This document shows, in pieces, positions 34,975-44,618 of a stretch of DNA of 51,281 bases (positions are counted from its first letter, which is position 1; each line of letters opens with the position of its first letter). The notes under the pieces were generated by a model. The model was not told the DNA's origin, made no database searches, and was given only the letters and a program-made list of their open reading frames with translations. Both the position numbers and the translations under genes were made by a program. Source of the stretch: Gammaproteobacteria bacterium (GTDB taxonomy: Bacteria; Pseudomonadota; Gammaproteobacteria; Pseudomonadales; Azotimanducaceae); the NCBI GenBank assembly GCA_018666555.1, contig JABIZD010000086.1:1-51281 (forward strand). Direction: 5' to 3'.

Positions 34975-36402
34975 TTATCGTTCTGCCCATGCACAGATAA
35001 CGGATACAACACAGGCGGTAATTTTCTTTGCTGTAGGAATGTGCAGAAACTCGTTGGGTCCGTGTGCATTAGACATGGGACCAAGCACGCCCGTTACTAC
35101 ATACTGGGCATCGGGTAATCTAGTGGCCAGAGCCTCCATGAAAGGAATACTACCGCCGCATCCCATTGACATGGCAGGTAAGCCAAAAAATGTCTTGGAT
35201 GCCTGCTGTAGTGCGGCTGTTAACGCTGGCTGCTCGGTGGGAGCATGCCAACCGGGACAGGGGCTATCACAGTTAAAGCTGATGGAGGCAGCATTGGGTG
35301 CTTCTGATTCTAGCAGTTTGGATAGCTTATCAAGGGCCACAGTGGCATCGATTGTCGGTGGCAGGCGGAGCGCTAGTTTAGCTTTAGTATAGGCCCGGAG
35401 CACGTTGCCTGCTTTTTTTACTTCGGGAAGGCCGTCCATACCAATAATTTCAAGGGCAGCAATCCAGGTATTGTTGAGTACTAATTCGGTGGGATCAGTT
35501 GATATGGGCTCAGCGACCTGGTCAAACAGGTGTGAAAAATTGTCTTTGAGCACTTCGCCGGCCAGTTCCGCTTGTTTTCTGCGATGAGCCGGTATCTGAT
35601 CCTGGAGGAAGTTGGGCTTAATCAGGCCGGTCGCTTCCTCCTCAAGGCGGGAAATAACCTGTCGAAGTATGCGGAAACTCGAAGGAATAATGCCCCCAGC
35701 CGCGCCAGAATGAGCTGCCTGGTTGAGTACGGAAACATTGAGTTCGCCTGTGATCATCCCCCTTAGAGAGGTAGTGACCCACAACTGCTCGTAATTGCCA
35801 CAGGTAGAGTCTAAAGCAAATACCAGACTAGGGTTGCCAATAACACTCTCCAGCGCATCCATGTAGGCGAGCAAGTCAGGGCTGCCACTTTCCTCTGAGC
35901 ATTCTATTAATATGACTATGCGAGGCAGGGGACGTTTGAGTTTTAGCAGGGTCTTTATAGCGCAGATGGCCGTGTAAATAGCGTAGCCATCATCGGCCCC
36001 GCCGCGACCATACAATTTATCGCCTCGCCGCACTGGCTTCCAAGGTGAAAGACCTTCCAGCCATCCCGGGAACTCGGGTTGTTTATCCAAGTGTCCATAG
36101 ATCAGGATAGTATCGTCTAATTGCCCGGGTAACTCGGCGACCAGCGCTGGAGTCTTCCCGGAGATTTCATGGACTGTCAACTCGAGGCCAGGAATATGCT
36201 GTTTTTCGATCCAATGTTTAACGTGATCGACGGCCTGGTGCATGAATCCATGGCTTTCCCATTGCTCATCAAAGGCAGGCGATAAGTTGGGAATAGCGAT
36301 ATAGTCGCACAGGCTATCAATAATCTGCTCCTCCCAGAATTGTTCGGTTTGATCGCGAACCCACTCGGTGTCAATGCTTTGCTGCGCTGGAGAGTCAGGC
36401 AT
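34975..36402 (-). CDS. M20 family metallopeptidase
   Basis: 475 aa. The metal site is seen as YGHLDKQPE (H104, D106), GRGGADDGY (D137) and ECSEESGS (E170 as general base with E171 as ligand). The C-terminal histidine is in NAHGPNEF. The pattern is that of carnosinase/CNDP-type dipeptidases. Cytosolic, with no signal peptide. Its ATG overlaps the FxsA stop by one base (TAATG), so the two genes are coupled. It probably cleaves dipeptides or N-acyl amino acids. Confidence 0.93.
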   Translation of the reverse strand: MPDSPAQQSIDTEWVRDQTEQFWEEQIIDSLCDYIAIPNLSPAFDEQWESHGFMHQAVDHVKHWIEKQHIPGLELTVHEISGKTPALVAELPGQLDDTILIYGHLDKQPEFPGWLEGLSPWKPVRRGDKLYGRGGADDGYAIYTAICAIKTLLKLKRPLPRIVILIECSEESGSPDLLAYMDALESVIGNPSLVFALDSTCGNYEQLWVTTSLRGMITGELNVSVLNQAAHSGAAGGIIPSSFRILRQVISRLEEEATGLIKPNFLQDQIPAHRRKQAELAGEVLKDNFSHLFDQVAEPISTDPTELVLNNTWIAALEIIGMDGLPEVKKAGNVLRAYTKAKLALRLPPTIDATVALDKLSKLLESEAPNAASISFNCDSPCPGWHAPTEQPALTAALQQASKTFFGLPAMSMGCGGSIPFMEALATRLPDAQYVVTGVLGPMSNAHGPNEFLHIPTAKKITACVVSVICAWAER

Positions 36403-36890
36403 TATTTGTTGTCATCCTGTATCTGATTTGGCAAAACAACCTCATGCGGGTCTAAATCCTTAAACTCTCCTTCAATAATGGTTGTTTTGCTTTGCCATTG
36501 GGTCGTTCCATCCGTGGATGGGTTCGGACTGATGATGGAGGGGATAATCTTCTTCAGGCTGTAATTTGCTATGGCTTTGCGCAACAGTGGAACCAGGATC
36601 AGGAAGCCAGCAATGTCTGTAATTAAACCGGGTGTGAGCAGAAGGGCGCCGGCGATCATAAGCAAAAGCCCTTCAACCACCTCTGCCTGGGGAAGTTCTC
36701 CGTTTTGAAGTTTATTACGTCCTTTGGCCAGGGTGTGCAGGCCAGCACGCCTCACCAGGAAAAGGCCGATCGCTGCCGTGCAGATAATCAGCAGGATTAT
36801 CGAGGAGGTGCTCAAATAGGAGCCCAGTTCAATCAATACCAGTATTTCAATGACCGGTATGGCTAACAGAAAATAGAAAAGGTGCTTCAT
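36402..36890 (-). CDS. fxsA: FxsA family membrane protein
   Basis: About 162 aa from ATG 36890; the frame runs upstream to 36983, but MKHLFYFLLAIPVIEILVL is the typical FxsA start. The family features EILVLIELGSYL, GLFLVRRAG and LLLTPGLITDIAGFLIL are all present, with three to four membrane helices. FxsA is a small inner-membrane protein known for relieving phage exclusion in E. coli; its normal role is unclear. Its C-terminal tail is acidic and soluble. It shares an overlap with the M20 peptidase. Confidence 0.9.
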   Translation of the reverse strand: MKHLFYFLLAIPVIEILVLIELGSYLSTSSIILLIICTAAIGLFLVRRAGLHTLAKGRNKLQNGELPQAEVVEGLLLMIAGALLLTPGLITDIAGFLILVPLLRKAIANYSLKKIIPSIISPNPSTDGTTQWQSKTTIIEGEFKDLDPHEVVLPNQIQDDNK

Positions 36891-37033
36891 GGATCGAATA
36901 ATGAGCAGCCAGGCATAGATAAGCAACCTATTTAGCCTGGGTATTGGGAAAGATTGGTTTTGAGTCGAATAATCATTGCCCACAGCCGGGAAAACCAGTG
37001 CTATGATCCAACCGGCGACTAAAGGATCGAATC

Positions 37034-37630
37034 ATGACCAAAACTTTTTTCCAGGGCCAGACTGGAATACTTGAGGGTAGGCTGACGCAGGGTGGTCATG
37101 ATGTTGGCGCCGCACTTTGCTGCCACCCCCACCCACTCTATGGAGGCAGTTTGGCTGATCCTGTCGTGGCTGAGCTGGTTGCTGCGGTCAGTCCTTATTG
37201 TAAGCAGTGCCTGCGCTTCAATTTTCGTGGTGTGGGCGAGTCGGAGGGCTTTCACGATGCGGGGCAGGGTGAAACTGATGACGTCATCAGTGCCTCGGCA
37301 TGGCTGGCCCAGGAAGGTTGTATTGTGTCGACTCTATGCGGATACTCTTTTGGTGCTCAAATGGCCCTGGCAGCGGCTGCGACTATTCAGGTACAGACAT
37401 TAATATTAGTCGCTCCGCCCCTGAGTGAGGCGATAGTGCTGACTGAGACACAGCGACAAGCCGAGACCGTTGTCGTAGTTGGTGACCAGGATAGCTATAT
37501 GGATATCAATGCCCTAAACCGAACTTTTGGAGCAAAACACATCAGGGTGATTGCCGGAGCAGACCACTTTTTTAGTGCTCATCGGCAGAGTTTAGCCCGC
37601 ATACTCAAGGACCATATGGATGGAGCTTAA
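37034..37630 (+). CDS. Alpha/beta hydrolase of the COG2945 type
   Basis: 198 aa, compact alpha/beta hydrolase. It shows CCHPHPLYGGS at 29-39, NFRGVGESEG at 63-72, nucleophile S105 in GYSFGAQ, acid D151 (VGDQD) and H178 (GADHFF). It lacks a lid domain. Substrate unknown; esterase or thioesterase is plausible. Its last 11 bases overlap the start of the enoyl-CoA hydratase gene, making it the first gene of a four-gene overlapping run. Confidence 0.9.
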   Translation: MTKTFFQGQTGILEGRLTQGGHDVGAALCCHPHPLYGGSLADPVVAELVAAVSPYCKQCLRFNFRGVGESEGFHDAGQGETDDVISASAWLAQEGCIVSTLCGYSFGAQMALAAAATIQVQTLILVAPPLSEAIVLTETQRQAETVVVVGDQDSYMDINALNRTFGAKHIRVIAGADHFFSAHRQSLARILKDHMDGA

Positions 37631-38441
37631 GGCATTACTCTATGAGGTAGAAGACAATATAGCGACCATTACGCTAAACAGGCCAAAGCGTATGAACGCC
37701 TGGACCGGGCGCATGCATAGCGAGTATCGCTGGGCATTGCTTCAGGCCGAACAGGATGACGATATCAGAGCTATTATCGTCACCGGCTCGGAGCATAGCT
37801 TCTGTGTGGGTGCTGATGCCCGGGCTCTGCAAGGGCATGTCGAAAAGGGTGGCTATGACCCTGGCACGCCAGACCCTTTAGCTAAGCCGGGATTTGGTGT
37901 CAGGCCTGAGTTCGATGCGAATTTTTCGTACCATTTTGGTTTAACCAAACCGGTTGTTGCCATGATAAATGGTCCTGCCGCGGGAGTCGGACTGGTGCTG
38001 GCCTGTTATGCTGATATCCGCTTTGCTATACCAGGCGTGAAATTAACGACAGCGCATGGCAAGTTGAACCTACCGGCTGAATTTGGACTATCCTGGTTAT
38101 TGCCGCGACTTATTGGGCTGACTCGGGCAAATGATCTGCTGCTATCTTCGCGTAAGTTTACCTCTGAGGAAGCGCTGCAGTTAGGTCTCATTAATCGTCT
38201 GATTGAACCTCATTTGCTTATCAGCGAGACTCGAACCTACCTATTAGATATGATTCATGAAAATTCGCCAGGATCGCTGAAGATGACCAAAAGACAGATT
38301 TATCATGATCAACATCGAGCTGCGGCAGCGGCAGTAATAGAAAGCGAGAAGCTGCTAAATGAAATGATGCAGATGACCGATTATAGAGAGGGTGTTGCTG
38401 CTTTTCTCGAGAAACGCAAACCGAGATGGCTGGGAGAATAG
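37620..38441 (+). CDS. Enoyl-CoA hydratase/isomerase (crotonase) family protein
   Basis: 273 aa. Crotonase fold with the CoA/oxyanion segment [10 protein letters not shown] (61-70), GPAAGVG (118-124) and a conserved E154 in LPAEFG. Proteins of this branch hydrate or isomerise enoyl-CoA. The start at ATG 37620 overlaps the hydrolase end by 11 bases; the end overlaps or abuts the AAA+ ATPase start. The tight linkage to a CbbQ/NorD-like pair is unusual. Confidence 0.93.
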   Translation: MELKALLYEVEDNIATITLNRPKRMNAWTGRMHSEYRWALLQAEQDDDIRAIIVTGSEHSFCVGADARALQGHVEKGGYDPGTPDPLAKPGFGVRPEFDANFSYHFGLTKPVVAMINGPAAGVGLVLACYADIRFAIPGVKLTTAHGKLNLPAEFGLSWLLPRLIGLTRANDLLLSSRKFTSEEALQLGLINRLIEPHLLISETRTYLLDMIHENSPGSLKMTKRQIYHDQHRAAAAAVIESEKLLNEMMQMTDYREGVAAFLEKRKPRWLGE

Positions 38442-39304
38442 GGTTGAATAATTTACAGACGACATCATCCTCGTTACAGAAAGCGCCCTTTTATTTACCC
38501 GTAGGAGATGAGGTTGAGTTGTTTATAGCAGCCTATCAGCAACGTCTGCCAGTACTCCTTAAAGGTCCGACCGGGTGCGGTAAAACGCGTTTCGTCGAGT
38601 ATATGACGCATCGGATTTACCGTGGCCAGGAGGCTGGAGTCGACCGTCAGGCGTTGGAATATCCCCTGCAGACGGTTGCCTGCCACGAGGATTTATCAGC
38701 CACTGATTTGGTGGGTCGGTTCCTGCTGCAGGGAAACGAAACAGTTTGGCAGGATGGCCCCTTGACCCGGGCAGTCAAAGAAGGCGCTATCTGCTATCTC
38801 GATGAAATAGTCGAGGCGCGCAAAGATTCAACAGTGCTCATCCACTCACTGACCGATCATCGTCGAATCTTGCCTGTAGAAAAGCAAGGTTTGATCCTTG
38901 ATGCGCATGCAAATTTCTTACTGATTATTTCTTATAACCCGGGTTACCAGAATCTGTTAAAAGATTTAAAAACCAGTACCCGGCAGCGGTTTATAGCCAT
39001 TGATTTTGACTACCCGGAAGAGTCAACTGAAGCCAGTATTATTGCTCATGAAAGCGGCGTAGACGCTCATTCGGCTGGGGCTCTAGCGTCACTTGGGGCG
39101 CGTATACGCAATCTCAGGCAACACGGCTTTGATGAAGGTGTCAGCACGAGGTTGTTGATCTATGCCGGTCAGTTGATCAACCAGGGCGTGGCGGCTGATA
39201 GAGCCTGTGACGTCGCAATAAGCCGGGCCGTGTCTGATGATATTGAAGTCCAGACGGCGATGAATGAGGTTGTGTCTTCTATATTTCCTGAATCCGGTAG
39301 TTGA
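38426..39304 (+). CDS. MoxR/CbbQ/NorQ-type AAA+ ATPase
   Basis: 292 aa. Walker A GPTGCGKT at 47-54, Walker B ICYLDEI at 122-128, and an N-terminal [13 protein letters not shown] segment typical of CbbQ/NirQ/NorQ. The C-terminal domain [18 protein letters not shown] is the CbbQ-C type. Such ATPases pair with a VWA protein (CbbO/NorD) to remodel and activate client enzymes. ATG 38426 lies inside the hydratase; a TTG at 38444 with GGGAG upstream is an alternative. The last 41 bases overlap the VWA gene. Confidence 0.93.
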   Translation: MAGRIGLNNLQTTSSSLQKAPFYLPVGDEVELFIAAYQQRLPVLLKGPTGCGKTRFVEYMTHRIYRGQEAGVDRQALEYPLQTVACHEDLSATDLVGRFLLQGNETVWQDGPLTRAVKEGAICYLDEIVEARKDSTVLIHSLTDHRRILPVEKQGLILDAHANFLLIISYNPGYQNLLKDLKTSTRQRFIAIDFDYPEESTEASIIAHESGVDAHSAGALASLGARIRNLRQHGFDEGVSTRLLIYAGQLINQGVAADRACDVAISRAVSDDIEVQTAMNEVVSSIFPESGS

Positions 39305-42221
39305 TGCTGTGGATGAAGGCCAAACCATAGAGCAGGCACTGCTTTTAGTTCACCGTCAGGCAGGGCAGTGCTATCAGGAAGTCATCAGTTTGCTCACATT
39401 GAGCAATGACCAGTTAACCCTCTGGGATGAGCAGACCCTATTGCTTGCTCAAGCAGGTTGGCATGGCTGGGAAACGGCCTGTGCGTTTATGTCAATGTCC
39501 GCGCCATGGTTAGAATCTCACAGCTTTGCAAGCCTAATGCAACGAGCTGATTATGCCCTGCAACTATCAGAATTCAGTTCAGACCCGGGTGTTAGCTATT
39601 TGCAGGGTGTTGGTCGGTTAATGAAGGACCCGCAATGTAGTGAAAAAATCACCTGCCTTGAACAGTTGGGTCAGGACCTAAAATTAAACCATCCGCATGG
39701 TAACCAGCTAATTGCCGATTTTTTCAGGATGGCCTCGGAACTGGCCGCCAAGCTCAATATGGAGACGTTTACCGCCTGGTGCGCGCTTGCGCGTCTCAGC
39801 CTGAATCGAAGTCGCTCAGTCTTTCTGAGGTTTCTGAAAACAGACCTTGGTGACCTGCCATTGATTAAGTTACATGAGATGAGCACTGCGTCAGAGGCAA
39901 GCTGGTTCCACTATCTGGATGAGTTGCCGCTTCTACAAAAACATTTAAGACGGTCGGATTTAGGCCAATGGCAGCCAGTTTTTAACTTCTTTGCAGGCTC
40001 CCAGCAGTCCTTAAAACCCCTGCTACAGGCCTTGGCGGTAGCACCAGTTCAGGCGATCAGAGACCCAGGCATTTGTTCATTGATGTGCGAATTTATCGAC
40101 ACGCAGACGGCTTCCTGCTTCCTGTCGAGCTATAGGCGCTTACCAGTAGACAACCCGGCTGTTATCAGAGACTGGATAAGTAAGGGCTATGAGTTGTTTA
40201 ACGGGGATACAGCCGTGCTTGAGGCTTACTTCAATCTTGAATCGGCCTCAGCAACTGATTATTTGGAAACGCTGCGCGGCCAGGTAAATTTTGATAATTG
40301 TAAGCGCGTATTCCAGCTTTATGCCGAAGCGATGGCCGGGTTTCGCTGGGCCATCCTTAGTGCTTCTGATGAATCATTGGGGAAAGAAACGGATTATCGC
40401 CTGCAATCCGGTTTTGATGGCTTGACCATCATTCTGCCGGAGCAGGTTAATCAGTTCAGTTCTCAGGAGTTAAATTTCCTGTTTTATAAGCATGCATTAT
40501 TGCATCAGCTAGGCTACCACCAATGGGGAACGCTCAAGGTACTGCCAGAGATTAACCGGGCCATTGCAAACTATCCTGAACCGGGTCGGGCAGCTGATCT
40601 GTTTATCCGGATTGAAGCGGCTAGGATAGACTGGCGTTGGGAGGCTGAATTCCCGGGAACTGCTAAGGGGTATGGCCTGCTGAAACAAGCCCTGGTAAAA
40701 AAAATGCAAGTCGATTCGCTTGAACCAATAGGCTTGTTTGAGCAGTTGCTGCTGATAGTGCTCGATGAACAAGTGACTAGTGCCCAGGCAGAAAGCCGGC
40801 TTTTGGTAAGTCGGCTGCAGAGTCTTCGTATTCGCAGCAGTACCGCAATAGATACGCTGGCGGTGCTTGCTGATGTTTATCCCTTATTCGCTGCAAGCGT
40901 CTCTACCTTAGTGCAGCCGGATACAGTGCTTGATTATCGTCGCACCCTGGATATTGATGAAGCGCTGGTGAATCTACCTCTATTTGAATTAGAAGGGGCT
41001 GTTGAGGTGACTGATGGCGAAGATCTAATTCAACTTGCGTTGAAAGTTGATCCGGCTGGATTGGAAATTGAGGAAATGAAAAGAGGGGATGTTGATCCTC
41101 AGCAGGGTATGCTGATGACCGATCTTGAAGAAAGGCCTGATCTTGCCAGCAGCGATGACACCTTGGCAGAGGGCTCTAAAATAGTTGAGCTGCAGAAAGC
41201 TGTAGCGCGGCTTTCCCGGCAGAACAAGCAGGACCGGACTTATCTGTATGATGAGTGGGATTTTGTTATTCAGGATTATCGTCGGCGCTGGTGCAAAGTC
41301 CATGAGATCAAAGACGGAGAAATGGACCTTGATTACTTTAACGATGCGCTGCGTGATCACCGGGTGCTGCTGGCACGGGTGCGGCGTCAGCTTGACCGTC
41401 TTAAACCCGAACTCCTGGTCAAGATTAAAGGCGTGTCGGATGGCGATGAAATGGACCTGGAACGTACTGTGGAAGCTACCGTTGACCGGTTAACAGGTCA
41501 TACTCCGAGTGAGCGGATATATGTCCAGCGGCAGCGCAAAGATCGAGATGTTGCTGCGTTGTTTCTAGTTGATATGAGTGCTTCAACAGATGATTGTGTC
41601 GAAGACCCCGATGCTGAGCCGGTCAGTTATAGTGAAGAAGAACCAGAACAGTATGACTGGTCAGATCAGTTGGTGATCGCTCCAGAACAGGGCCGGCGAA
41701 TTATTGACATAGAGAAACAGGCCGTTATTTTGATGGCCGAAGCACTTGAAGCGCTGGGTGATAGTTATGCCGTGTGTGGTTTTAGTGGCTATGGTCGTGA
41801 TCAGGTTGAATATTACCTTTGCAAAGATTTTGATCAGCCGCTGGATTATCGATCAAAGGCAAGGATCGGTGGCATAAAACCGTGCCGGAGCACCCGTATG
41901 GGTCCGGTCATCAGGCACTCTATCCAGAGACTGACAAAAACAGAGGCGCGTATCAAAGCCTTGATCATCATCAGCGATGGTTATCCCCAGGATCATGATT
42001 ACGGCAGTGATCGCAATAGTAAATCCTATGGTGTTAACGATACTATGAAGGCGCTGCATGAGGCTAAGCAGCAGGGCGTACAGTCTTATTGTTTAACAGT
42101 CGATCCATCTGGTCATGATTATCTTCGGCAGATGTGCCCTGACCGGCAGTACATGGTAATCCAGGATGTCAGCCAGCTTCCCGATGAATTGTCAAAGGTC
42201 TACAGGAGTCTCACCGGCTAG
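39264..42221 (+). CDS. NorD/CbbO-like VWA-domain protein
   Basis: 985 aa. The long N-terminal helical region (about 1-600) is not otherwise recognised. An acidic linker follows, and the C-terminal VWA domain spans about 760-985 with a MIDAS: DMSAS starting at D770, a TR motif (STRMG) and D905 (SDGYPQD). This layout is that of NorD and CbbO, adaptors that recruit an AAA+ motor to a client. ATG 39264 is used; GTG 39309 right after the ATPase stop is another candidate. Neither Rubisco nor nitric oxide reductase genes appear in the window. Confidence 0.92.
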   Translation: MRLCLLYFLNPVVDAVDEGQTIEQALLLVHRQAGQCYQEVISLLTLSNDQLTLWDEQTLLLAQAGWHGWETACAFMSMSAPWLESHSFASLMQRADYALQLSEFSSDPGVSYLQGVGRLMKDPQCSEKITCLEQLGQDLKLNHPHGNQLIADFFRMASELAAKLNMETFTAWCALARLSLNRSRSVFLRFLKTDLGDLPLIKLHEMSTASEASWFHYLDELPLLQKHLRRSDLGQWQPVFNFFAGSQQSLKPLLQALAVAPVQAIRDPGICSLMCEFIDTQTASCFLSSYRRLPVDNPAVIRDWISKGYELFNGDTAVLEAYFNLESASATDYLETLRGQVNFDNCKRVFQLYAEAMAGFRWAILSASDESLGKETDYRLQSGFDGLTIILPEQVNQFSSQELNFLFYKHALLHQLGYHQWGTLKVLPEINRAIANYPEPGRAADLFIRIEAARIDWRWEAEFPGTAKGYGLLKQALVKKMQVDSLEPIGLFEQLLLIVLDEQVTSAQAESRLLVSRLQSLRIRSSTAIDTLAVLADVYPLFAASVSTLVQPDTVLDYRRTLDIDEALVNLPLFELEGAVEVTDGEDLIQLALKVDPAGLEIEEMKRGDVDPQQGMLMTDLEERPDLASSDDTLAEGSKIVELQKAVARLSRQNKQDRTYLYDEWDFVIQDYRRRWCKVHEIKDGEMDLDYFNDALRDHRVLLARVRRQLDRLKPELLVKIKGVSDGDEMDLERTVEATVDRLTGHTPSERIYVQRQRKDRDVAALFLVDMSASTDDCVEDPDAEPVSYSEEEPEQYDWSDQLVIAPEQGRRIIDIEKQAVILMAEALEALGDSYAVCGFSGYGRDQVEYYLCKDFDQPLDYRSKARIGGIKPCRSTRMGPVIRHSIQRLTKTEARIKALIIISDGYPQDHDYGSDRNSKSYGVNDTMKALHEAKQQGVQSYCLTVDPSGHDYLRQMCPDRQYMVIQDVSQLPDELSKVYRSLTG

Positions 42222-42325
42222 TAGTTCGGCTAGTTTATTTGTTTCTGTAGTTGGCAAACTGTCAGAGAAACCAGGTTATTTTGTGAAGTTTGGACGCTGA
42301 AAGAGTGATATGACAATGTTGTATA

Positions 42326-43570
42326 ATGAGTATGACAGATTGGAGCAGCACGGGCCAAATGGGAATTAAATTCTCACAATATTTTTGGTACATGGCCGGT
42401 CTGGTTAGCTTTGTCGCCCCCGCGGGCTTGCAGGCCATCGTATATCCCTGGTTGATCGTTGTCGAGCTTGGTGAGACCCCGGAGCGGCTGGGGATAGCGC
42501 AGATGTGTCTGCAATTACCGGCGATCGTATTGATTTTGATGGGTGGCCTGCTGGCTGATCGTGTCGATCGCAGATTGATATTGATGACCTGTCATTTTTT
42601 TGCAGCTATGCCAGCGCTAGGCTTAGCCTGGCTGATTAGTGAAGGCTCCTTGAGCTATGCAGGAGTCATTTTCTATGGCCTGCTGATGGGTTCCGTTACC
42701 GCATTCGCGCAGCCAGCCAGGGATGGTATGCTAAGCGAGATAGCCCAGGGTGAATTGCAGAAGGTTGTTACTGTAGCCATTGGGTTAACTTTTGGCGGCC
42801 AGGTAATCGGCTATTTTGCAGGTGGCTTTGCAGAACAGATTGGCGTTGTCCGGTTATTAGTGGCACAAGCGATCGGTATGTTGTGTGGCATCTATTTCGT
42901 GTCTCGACTTCATTCCCTGCCGGGGCTAAAACCCGACCTGGTCGAGTCAGGCCAGAACCCCCTGATAGCAGGCTTTAAGGTTGTTCTTTCCTCACCGGTA
43001 ATGCTCCAGGTTAGCTTGCTGACTTTTGCCATGAGCGTTTTTTATGGCGGAACCTATGTTGTGCTGATTCCTTTGATTGTAAGAGACGTTTATCAGGGAG
43101 GTGCTGCGGAGCTTTCCTATAGTTTTGTTGTGTTTGTCTGCGGGACCTTATCCATGACCACGTACCTGGTCAAGTCAGGTGGCCTTGCTTCGCCTCTGAG
43201 TGGTTTGAAGTGGGCCCTGGTAATAGGTGGGCTGTTCCTGGTGGTTACCGCCCAGAATCTACCCTTTTGGGGATTCCTGATGACCTTGTTCTGCTGGGGT
43301 CTGAGTGGCGCAGTGACCATGAGTATGAGTCGTACCATTATTCAGCAGATAGCACCGGAGCAATTCAGGGCAAGGGTGCTAGCTGTTTTTAATCTGGCTA
43401 ATTTAGGTGGATTACCTATCGGGGCGCTTGGCTTCGGTTATAGTGCAGCAGCTTTTGGTACGATGAGCTCTCTTTATTTGGCATCGATCGGTATATGGCT
43501 GGCAGTCGTCATCAGCCTGGTAATCAAAACCAAGGTTATCCCTGGTATGGAGACGGAGCAAAGCTTGTGA
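42326..43570 (+). CDS. MFS transporter (MFS paralog B)
   Basis: 414 aa, about twelve helices. The MFS loop is GGLLADRVDRRLIL, and a late block MSMSRTIIQQIAPEQFRARV matches paralog A at 24747. ATG 42326 is in the called frame, but a perfect TATAAT (42322-42327) overlaps it, and no ribosome site precedes it. Alignment to paralog A suggests the ATG at 42359 (MGIKFSQYFWYM) as the true start. Substrate unknown; a drug or metabolite exporter is likely. Confidence 0.88.
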   Translation: MSMTDWSSTGQMGIKFSQYFWYMAGLVSFVAPAGLQAIVYPWLIVVELGETPERLGIAQMCLQLPAIVLILMGGLLADRVDRRLILMTCHFFAAMPALGLAWLISEGSLSYAGVIFYGLLMGSVTAFAQPARDGMLSEIAQGELQKVVTVAIGLTFGGQVIGYFAGGFAEQIGVVRLLVAQAIGMLCGIYFVSRLHSLPGLKPDLVESGQNPLIAGFKVVLSSPVMLQVSLLTFAMSVFYGGTYVVLIPLIVRDVYQGGAAELSYSFVVFVCGTLSMTTYLVKSGGLASPLSGLKWALVIGGLFLVVTAQNLPFWGFLMTLFCWGLSGAVTMSMSRTIIQQIAPEQFRARVLAVFNLANLGGLPIGALGFGYSAAAFGTMSSLYLASIGIWLAVVISLVIKTKVIPGMETEQSL

Positions 43571-43604
43571 TGACAGGCGTCGGCCAGGTGTTAGTCAGGC
43601 TCTA

Positions 43605-43715
43605 TCATGATCTTATAAAGAATAATAAAAATTCGTAAAATCAAATATATAGATACTTAATTTCAAATATTATTGAAATAATAATCGAATAGTATAATTA
43701 AAATAGAAATTAATT
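43605..43715. promoter_or_regulatory. AT-rich promoter region with palindrome
   Basis: About 85% A+T by eye, in sharp contrast with the genes around it. It holds the perfect inverted repeat ATTTCAA-N6-TTGAAAT (43660-43679) and a perfect TATAAT at 43693-43698, 27 bases before the next start codon. A TTGAAA at 43673 is 14 bp from it, shorter than the normal 17. Likely promoter and operator of the hydrolase-pdxA pair. Confidence 0.55.
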
Positions 43716-43724
43716 GGCGGAAAG

Positions 43725-44618
43725 ATGACCCATCAGGAACCTGTAGAATTTAGAGAGCGTATTAATGATTTGGAATTGTGTTGGTTTGAATGGGGCCAGG
43801 CAAAAGCAGGTCAAGAGAGTATTTTATTGGTACATGCCACCGGTTTTCACGCTCGTTGCTGGGATCAGACAATCAGCCATTTACCTGACCGGCATGTGAT
43901 TGCGGTCGACATGCGCGGACATGGTCGCAGTGAAGATCTGAGTCCTTTTAACTGGCAGGTTTTTGGTGATGATGTCACCAGCTTCATAGAGCACCTGAAC
44001 TTATATAACCTGGTCGGTGCCGGGCACTCGATGGGTGGCCATTCGGTTTTGCAGGCTGCCATTAATGAGTCTGCAAGATTCTCACGGCTGGTGCTGGTTG
44101 ATCCGGTTATTATGGCGCCAGAAGCATATGAGGAGGTAAAATCATCTCATCATAGTTGGTTAGATGGCAATGGAGAGCACCCGGTCGCTCGACGAAAAAA
44201 TTTCTTTGCAGATCCTGCCGCTATGTACCTTAATTTTCATGGCAGGGGCTCATTTGCACTTTGGCAGGACAAGGTGCTGGACGATTATTGTCGTTATGGG
44301 TTGTTACCGGTGGAAGATGGGACAGGGTATAGGCTAGCCTGTCCGCCTGCGATCGAAGCCTCTATTTATATGGGAAGTTCCGGATATAATATAGTTGACC
44401 GTATAGGAGAGCTTGAAATGCCTGTCAAGGTACTGCGTGCCAAGGCTAGAGGCGAGGACCAGATAGAAATGGATTTCAGTCTCTCGCCCACCTGGGAAAA
44501 ATTAGCTACCCATTTTAAGAATGGTAAGGATATTCATCTGCCACAATTGAGCCATTTTATACCCATGCAGGACCCTGAACTGGTCGCAACTCATATCTTG
44601 AGGCACGCCTTTGTCTAA
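43725..44618 (+). CDS. Alpha/beta hydrolase
   Basis: 297 aa. The oxyanion segment is LLVHATGFHARCWD; the nucleophile elbow is GHSMGG, and the C-terminal histidine lies in PQLSHFIPMQDPE. An acyl/ester hydrolase of the epoxide hydrolase/haloperoxidase-like type; substrate unknown. Its stop overlaps the TTG start of the PdxA-like gene by eight bases, so the two are co-translated. It is not close to the hydrolases at 10472 or 37034. Confidence 0.9.
   Translation: MTHQEPVEFRERINDLELCWFEWGQAKAGQESILLVHATGFHARCWDQTISHLPDRHVIAVDMRGHGRSEDLSPFNWQVFGDDVTSFIEHLNLYNLVGAGHSMGGHSVLQAAINESARFSRLVLVDPVIMAPEAYEEVKSSHHSWLDGNGEHPVARRKNFFADPAAMYLNFHGRGSFALWQDKVLDDYCRYGLLPVEDGTGYRLACPPAIEASIYMGSSGYNIVDRIGELEMPVKVLRAKARGEDQIEMDFSLSPTWEKLATHFKNGKDIHLPQLSHFIPMQDPELVATHILRHAFV

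Noticed and set aside
37034-42221. Rubisco or nitric oxide reductase operon
   Set aside because: CbbQ/NorD-like proteins are present, but no cbbL, cbbS, norB or norC gene is found in the window.
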